Below, piece after piece: positions 54,295 through 57,169 of a stretch of DNA of 57,169 bases. Source of the stretch: Kerstersia sp052103615 (GTDB lineage Bacteria > Pseudomonadota > Gammaproteobacteria > Burkholderiales > Burkholderiaceae_B); the NCBI RefSeq assembly GCF_052103615.1, contig NZ_JBQEKA010000015.1, forward strand, positions 1 to 57,169, read 5' to 3'. How positions within the stretch are numbered: the stretch's first letter is position 1; each line of letters opens with the position of its first letter. Under the pieces are notes generated by a model. The model was not told where the DNA came from, made no database searches, and saw only the letters and a list, made by a program, of their open reading frames with translations. Position numbers and translations under genes: made by a program.

Positions 54295-55329
54295 TCAGCC
54301 CGATAAGGGCTCGACCGTAATCCAGAACCGCGAGCGCCTGCGCACCCGCACAGGAAGGATCTGGGACAGCAACAGCAATGACGCCTCGGTATCCTCCACC
54401 GAGAACACACCAACGACGGGCAGCCCGGCAATGGCAGGATCGCAATGCAGCCAACCGCTGCGGTAACGCCCCAGTTCTTCCAGAAAATGGCCTAGCGGCA
54501 GGTTATCCGCCACCAGCATGCCGTGCTCCCAGGCGGCCGCATTGCGCGATGCCGCCCCGACAGGCGACACGGGCCCCTGCTGCCCGAAACTCAGACTCTC
54601 GCCCGCGCGCACGCGCACGGCGGCCCCTGCCTCTGACTGCAATGGGCGCCAATCCACCGCGCCTTCCATGACAGTCAGGTCATAGCGCTGGCCGCTGCGT
54701 TCGCGCACCACAAAACGCGTGCCTACCGGTTGCAGAATGCCGCTGGCCGTATGCAGCAAAAATGGCCGGCCCTGCTGATCCACAGCGGTTTCTATGAGGA
54801 TTTCCCCCTGCAGCAGCGTTACGCTGCGCACGGAGGCCGAATACTGCACATCCACTGCGGAGCGGGTATTCAGATACAGCAAGGTGCCGTCATCAAGCTC
54901 CAGCACGCGGCGTTCGCCCGGCCCGCTGCCAGCATCCGCCAGCCACACGGCAGAGGCCTGGCGGGCCGGGCCGGCGCCATACCAGATCCCTGCCAGCGCA
55001 AGGCCTCCAGCAACGCCGCGCAACAAGCCTCGGCGCGCCGCCTTATGCTGGGCCCGGCCCAGCACTTCGCGCACATGCGGCGCTCCTGCCGCCCGCAGAT
55101 TGTCTTGCAGCATCATCCCCAGGCCCGTCACCCGCTGCCAGGCGATTTCATGCCTGGGGTCGGCGGCCCGCCAGCGGCAACAGGACTCCTGGTCTTGCTG
55201 CCCGGCTCCGGCCTGAATGCGTGCTGCCCACATGGCCGCCTGGCGAATGATGCCGCGCTCCACCGGCAGCTCATCCGCCTGCGCCGCGCCGCTGCGAAGA
55301 GGTAAAGCCTGACGCTCAGACACAGTCAT
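54295..55329 (-). CDS. FecR-family anti-sigma factor / signal transducer
   Basis: A 344-residue inner-membrane protein. The cytoplasmic N-terminal part (DUF4880-like, AAMWAARIQ and RAADPRHEIAWQRV) binds the sigma factor. One membrane segment follows at about residues 103-120 (LLRGVAGGLALAGIWYG). The periplasmic FecR domain shows LDDGTLLYLNTRSAVDVQYS, VTLLQGEILIETA and PVGTRFVVRE, and an STN-interacting C-terminus ends VEPLSG. It overlaps the sigma gene by 14 bp. Confidence 0.92.
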   Translation of the reverse strand: MTVSERQALPLRSGAAQADELPVERGIIRQAAMWAARIQAGAGQQDQESCCRWRAADPRHEIAWQRVTGLGMMLQDNLRAAGAPHVREVLGRAQHKAARRGLLRGVAGGLALAGIWYGAGPARQASAVWLADAGSGPGERRVLELDDGTLLYLNTRSAVDVQYSASVRSVTLLQGEILIETAVDQQGRPFLLHTASGILQPVGTRFVVRERSGQRYDLTVMEGAVDWRPLQSEAGAAVRVRAGESLSFGQQGPVSPVGAASRNAAAWEHGMLVADNLPLGHFLEELGRYRSGWLHCDPAIAGLPVVGVFSVEDTEASLLLLSQILPVRVRRRSRFWITVEPLSG

Positions 55330-55828
55330 ATACCGCGAAATAACATTGTTCCAAGCCCCGCGCGACAGCTTTCTGCACCGCGTTGGCGGTCACGCCCAGC
55401 TGGGCGGCAATTTCCTTGTGCGCCATTCCGTCAATCTGCGCCATCAGGAATATCTGCCGGGTGCGCAGCGACAGGCCATCCAGCGCTTTCCAGACGGCAA
55501 GCAAGGATTCCAGGATCAGATATTGCGTTTCCACGGACTCGCAGCAGGGTTCGGGCTGGCTGACCATGACCTCTTCCCAGGCCTGCTCCAGCGCCCGCCG
55601 GCGGAAGTGGGATGCCACCAGACGGGAGGCAATGGTGCTGAGATAAGCACGCGGCTCTAGCAGATGGGCAAGATCCACGCGCAACAGGCGTTCAAAGACG
55701 TCCTGCGCCAGATCCGCTGCCTGATGATTGTCCCCCAGCCGCCGGCGCAGCAATGACACTAGCCAGGCATGATGCTCACGGTACAGGCCATGTACGATTT
55801 GATCGCGTTGCGCAATGTCGCCAGCCAT
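55316..55828 (-). CDS. ECF sigma factor, FecI-like
   Basis: A 170-residue extracytoplasmic-function sigma factor. Region 2 covers LYREHHAWLVSLLRRRLGDN and AADLAQDVFERLLR (residues 13-52). Region 4 is LSLRTRQIFLMAQIDGMAHK, then EIAAQLGVTANAVQKAVARG (helix-turn-helix). It would transcribe the receptor operon when the TonB receptor is occupied. The start at MAGDIAQRDQ is chosen because it matches FecI lengths; an upstream extension adds a Pro/Arg-rich segment. A Fur-box-like sequence lies 125 bp upstream. Confidence 0.93.
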   Translation of the reverse strand: MAGDIAQRDQIVHGLYREHHAWLVSLLRRRLGDNHQAADLAQDVFERLLRVDLAHLLEPRAYLSTIASRLVASHFRRRALEQAWEEVMVSQPEPCCESVETQYLILESLLAVWKALDGLSLRTRQIFLMAQIDGMAHKEIAAQLGVTANAVQKAVARGLEQCYFAVYDCV

Positions 55829-56176
55829 TTTTCGGTACCTTACTCCAGGGGGGAAATCCTTCCGCCTCGGAACCGGGCGGTGACAGACCGGACCGGCGCG
55901 CCAGAAGCGCAACCTGATGACACGGCATTGTCCACCCGCGGCCCAGATACTAAATGATAATACTTATTATCAACAGATGTATATGCCGGCAGAAATTTTG
56001 AATGCGTCAGACCGGTCTGCGTTGTTTTTTCGTTTCTTTCCAGACGCTGGCCCCGGCGCCTGCATCAGCATCCAGCCAAATAAGAAGATATCCTTTGTTT
56101 ATATGAAAATGTGATTTCATAATTTTCCGTCCTATTGATAGTCTTGCAATCATTCAACGTGAATCAGGGATGCAAG
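55829..56176. promoter_or_regulatory. Divergent control region: sigma factor and amino-acid binding protein
   Basis: A 348-bp gap with divergent genes. It contains the Fur-box-like site at 55953-55971 and AT-rich stretches near 56090-56150 that probably carry the plus-strand promoter. No gene seen. Confidence 0.45.
55953..55971. promoter_or_regulatory. Fur box
   Basis: The 19-mer AATGATAATACTTATTATC matches the Fur consensus GATAATGATAATCATTATC at 14 of 19 positions and is itself a near-palindrome. Its place upstream of a FecI-type sigma gene fits iron repression of the signalling cassette. Confidence 0.75.
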
Positions 56177-57010
56177 ATGAAATTCCGCCGTTTATTCTCC
56201 GTTCTGGCTGGCTCCGTGCTCGGGCTGGCCGCACTGTCGGCACAGGCCGATCAGCTCGATGACATCAAGCAGAAAGGCGAGCTGGTCATCGGCGTGCTGG
56301 GCACGGACGAGCCCGCCACCTTCATCGACCCCAAGACCCGCCAGTTCATCGGCTATGAAGTGGATCTGGCAACCGAAGTGGCCAAGGCCATCGGTGTCAA
56401 GCCGGTCTTCAAGCAAGTCGCCGTGGCGGCACGCATCCCCGAACTGCAGCAAGGCCATGTCGATCTGATCGCCGCCGGCCTGACGCACAACAAGGAACGC
56501 GAAGAGCTGATCGACTTCTCCGTCACCACTTTCGTGACCGGCCAGAAAGCCCTGGTGCGCGCCGACAGCGGCATCACCGATCTGTCCGGCCTGGAAAACC
56601 GCAAGGTCGTCACCATCCGCGGCGGCACGCAGGAACCCAATGTCCGCAAAGCCGTGCCCGGCGTGGATGTGGTGACCTTCGATACGAGCCAGCAAGCCTT
56701 CCAGGCCTTGCAGCAACGCAAGGGCGTCGGCTATGTGGACGATGAGGCCGCTTTGCTGCGCGTGTATGCCAAACTGGGCGATGCCAAACGCGACTACGTG
56801 GTGCTCAAGGACAATCTGAGCAAGGAATCTCTGGCTTTCGGCATCCGCAAGAATGAGTCTTCGCTGAAGGCCGTGGTGGATGAAACGCTGCGCGGCCTGG
56901 AAAACAGCGGTGACGCCGAACGCATCTTCTTCAAGTGGTACGGCCCGGACACCAAGTCGCAATTCGAATCCCGTGACTTCAAGCTGGATACTGACCAGAT
57001 CGACGAGTAA
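56177..57010 (+). CDS. Amino-acid ABC transporter substrate-binding protein
   Basis: A 277-residue periplasmic binding protein of family 3 (SBP_bac_3). A signal peptide (MKFRRLFSVLAGSVLGLAAL, cleavage after AQA) is followed by GELVIGVLGTDEPATFIDP, the FIGYEVDLATEVAKAIGV motif of polar amino-acid binders, and LIAAGLTHNKEREELIDFSV. VVTIRGGTQEPNVRK and FGIRKNES, with a terminal FFKWYGPDT, complete the fold. The likely ligand is a polar amino acid such as glutamate/aspartate or cysteine. Permease and ATPase genes are not in the window, and a hairpin follows directly. Confidence 0.9.
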   Translation: MKFRRLFSVLAGSVLGLAALSAQADQLDDIKQKGELVIGVLGTDEPATFIDPKTRQFIGYEVDLATEVAKAIGVKPVFKQVAVAARIPELQQGHVDLIAAGLTHNKEREELIDFSVTTFVTGQKALVRADSGITDLSGLENRKVVTIRGGTQEPNVRKAVPGVDVVTFDTSQQAFQALQQRKGVGYVDDEAALLRVYAKLGDAKRDYVVLKDNLSKESLAFGIRKNESSLKAVVDETLRGLENSGDAERIFFKWYGPDTKSQFESRDFKLDTDQIDE

Positions 57011-57032
57011 GCCACGCAGGCTTGAAACCGGC

Positions 57033-57063
57033 AGCGGCCCGCATGGCAACCATGCGGGCCGCT
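57033..57063 (+). terminator. Hairpin after the binding-protein gene
   Basis: A perfect 14-bp stem AGCGGCCCGCATGG / CCATGCGGGCCGCT with a CAA loop is followed by CCGCCGTTTCTTCC, a weak T-run. It is a probable terminator or an mRNA-stabilising hairpin that gives the binding protein more transcript than a downstream permease. Confidence 0.6.
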
Positions 57064-57169
57064 CCGCCGTTTCTTCCGCTGCTCCGCCAGCAGCATTGTG
57101 CCAACCTGCTTGCCAACCTGATTTTCCTTGTGCCGCTGCCCTCCTGACACAAGTTCACCGGAATCCACC

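Overview
The window looks like a chromosomal stretch of a beta-proteobacterium, most likely family Alcaligenaceae (Bordetella/Achromobacter/Kerstersia-like). It is GC-rich. The household genes serS, rarA, lolA, ftsK, trxB, lptF, pepA and holC follow a beta-proteobacterial layout, and there is an H-NS protein of the Bordetella/Burkholderia kind. The genus is inferred, not proven.

Layout: (1) 1-4.5 kb: H-NS-like protein, tRNA-His, a small periplasmic protein, D-aminoacyl-tRNA deacylase, a 52-residue small ORF, free-methionine-sulfoxide reductase and an aldo/keto reductase. (2) 4.7-10.8 kb: a compact protocatechuate 4,5-cleavage operon in the order ligJ-ligK-ligI-ligA-ligB-ligC, with a divergent LysR regulator. 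It turns protocatechuate into pyruvate and oxaloacetate. (3) 10.8-19.4 kb: heme-less-type bacterioferritin, serS, rarA, lolA (cut by a 10-N assembly gap), ftsK, trxB and an Smr-domain protein. (4) 19.4-24 kb: a loosely packed region with a 125-bp palindrome, a GC-rich hexamer minisatellite, a DUF336 protein, an NlpC/P60 lipoprotein, a DUF2325 protein and a CysB-type regulator. (5) 24.0-24.2 kb: a leaderless orphan mini-CRISPR between lptF and cysB. (6) 24.3-31 kb: lptF, pepA, holC, a Bax-inhibitor-1 membrane protein and a large fatty-acid oxidation enzyme.

(7) 31.1-42.9 kb: a complete type I-F CRISPR-Cas locus: 42 repeats with 41 spacers, a leader, cas6f, csy3, csy2, csy1, cas2-3 and cas1, all on the minus strand. 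The most interesting element sits in the gap between cas2-3 and csy1. Two degenerate repeat hairpins on the opposite strand flank a 25-nt pseudo-spacer. Its first 11 nt match a site just downstream of the putative csy promoter, next to a type I-F CC PAM. Most remaining mismatches fall on every sixth position. I interpret this as a CreR-like crRNA-like guide by which the Csy complex would repress its own genes.

(8) 43-48.7 kb: a methylcitrate-cycle operon (prpC-prpD-prpB-like) for propionate use, with a divergent XRE/IrrE-type fatty-acyl regulator and a TTTGCAAA-type operator. (9) 48.8-56 kb: a FecI/FecR cell-surface signalling cassette with a TonB-dependent receptor of heme/siderophore type and a PKD-repeat lipoprotein, under a Fur-box-like sequence. 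(10) 56.2-57 kb: an amino-acid ABC transporter binding protein.

All calls come from reading motifs, lengths and context; no database search was run.
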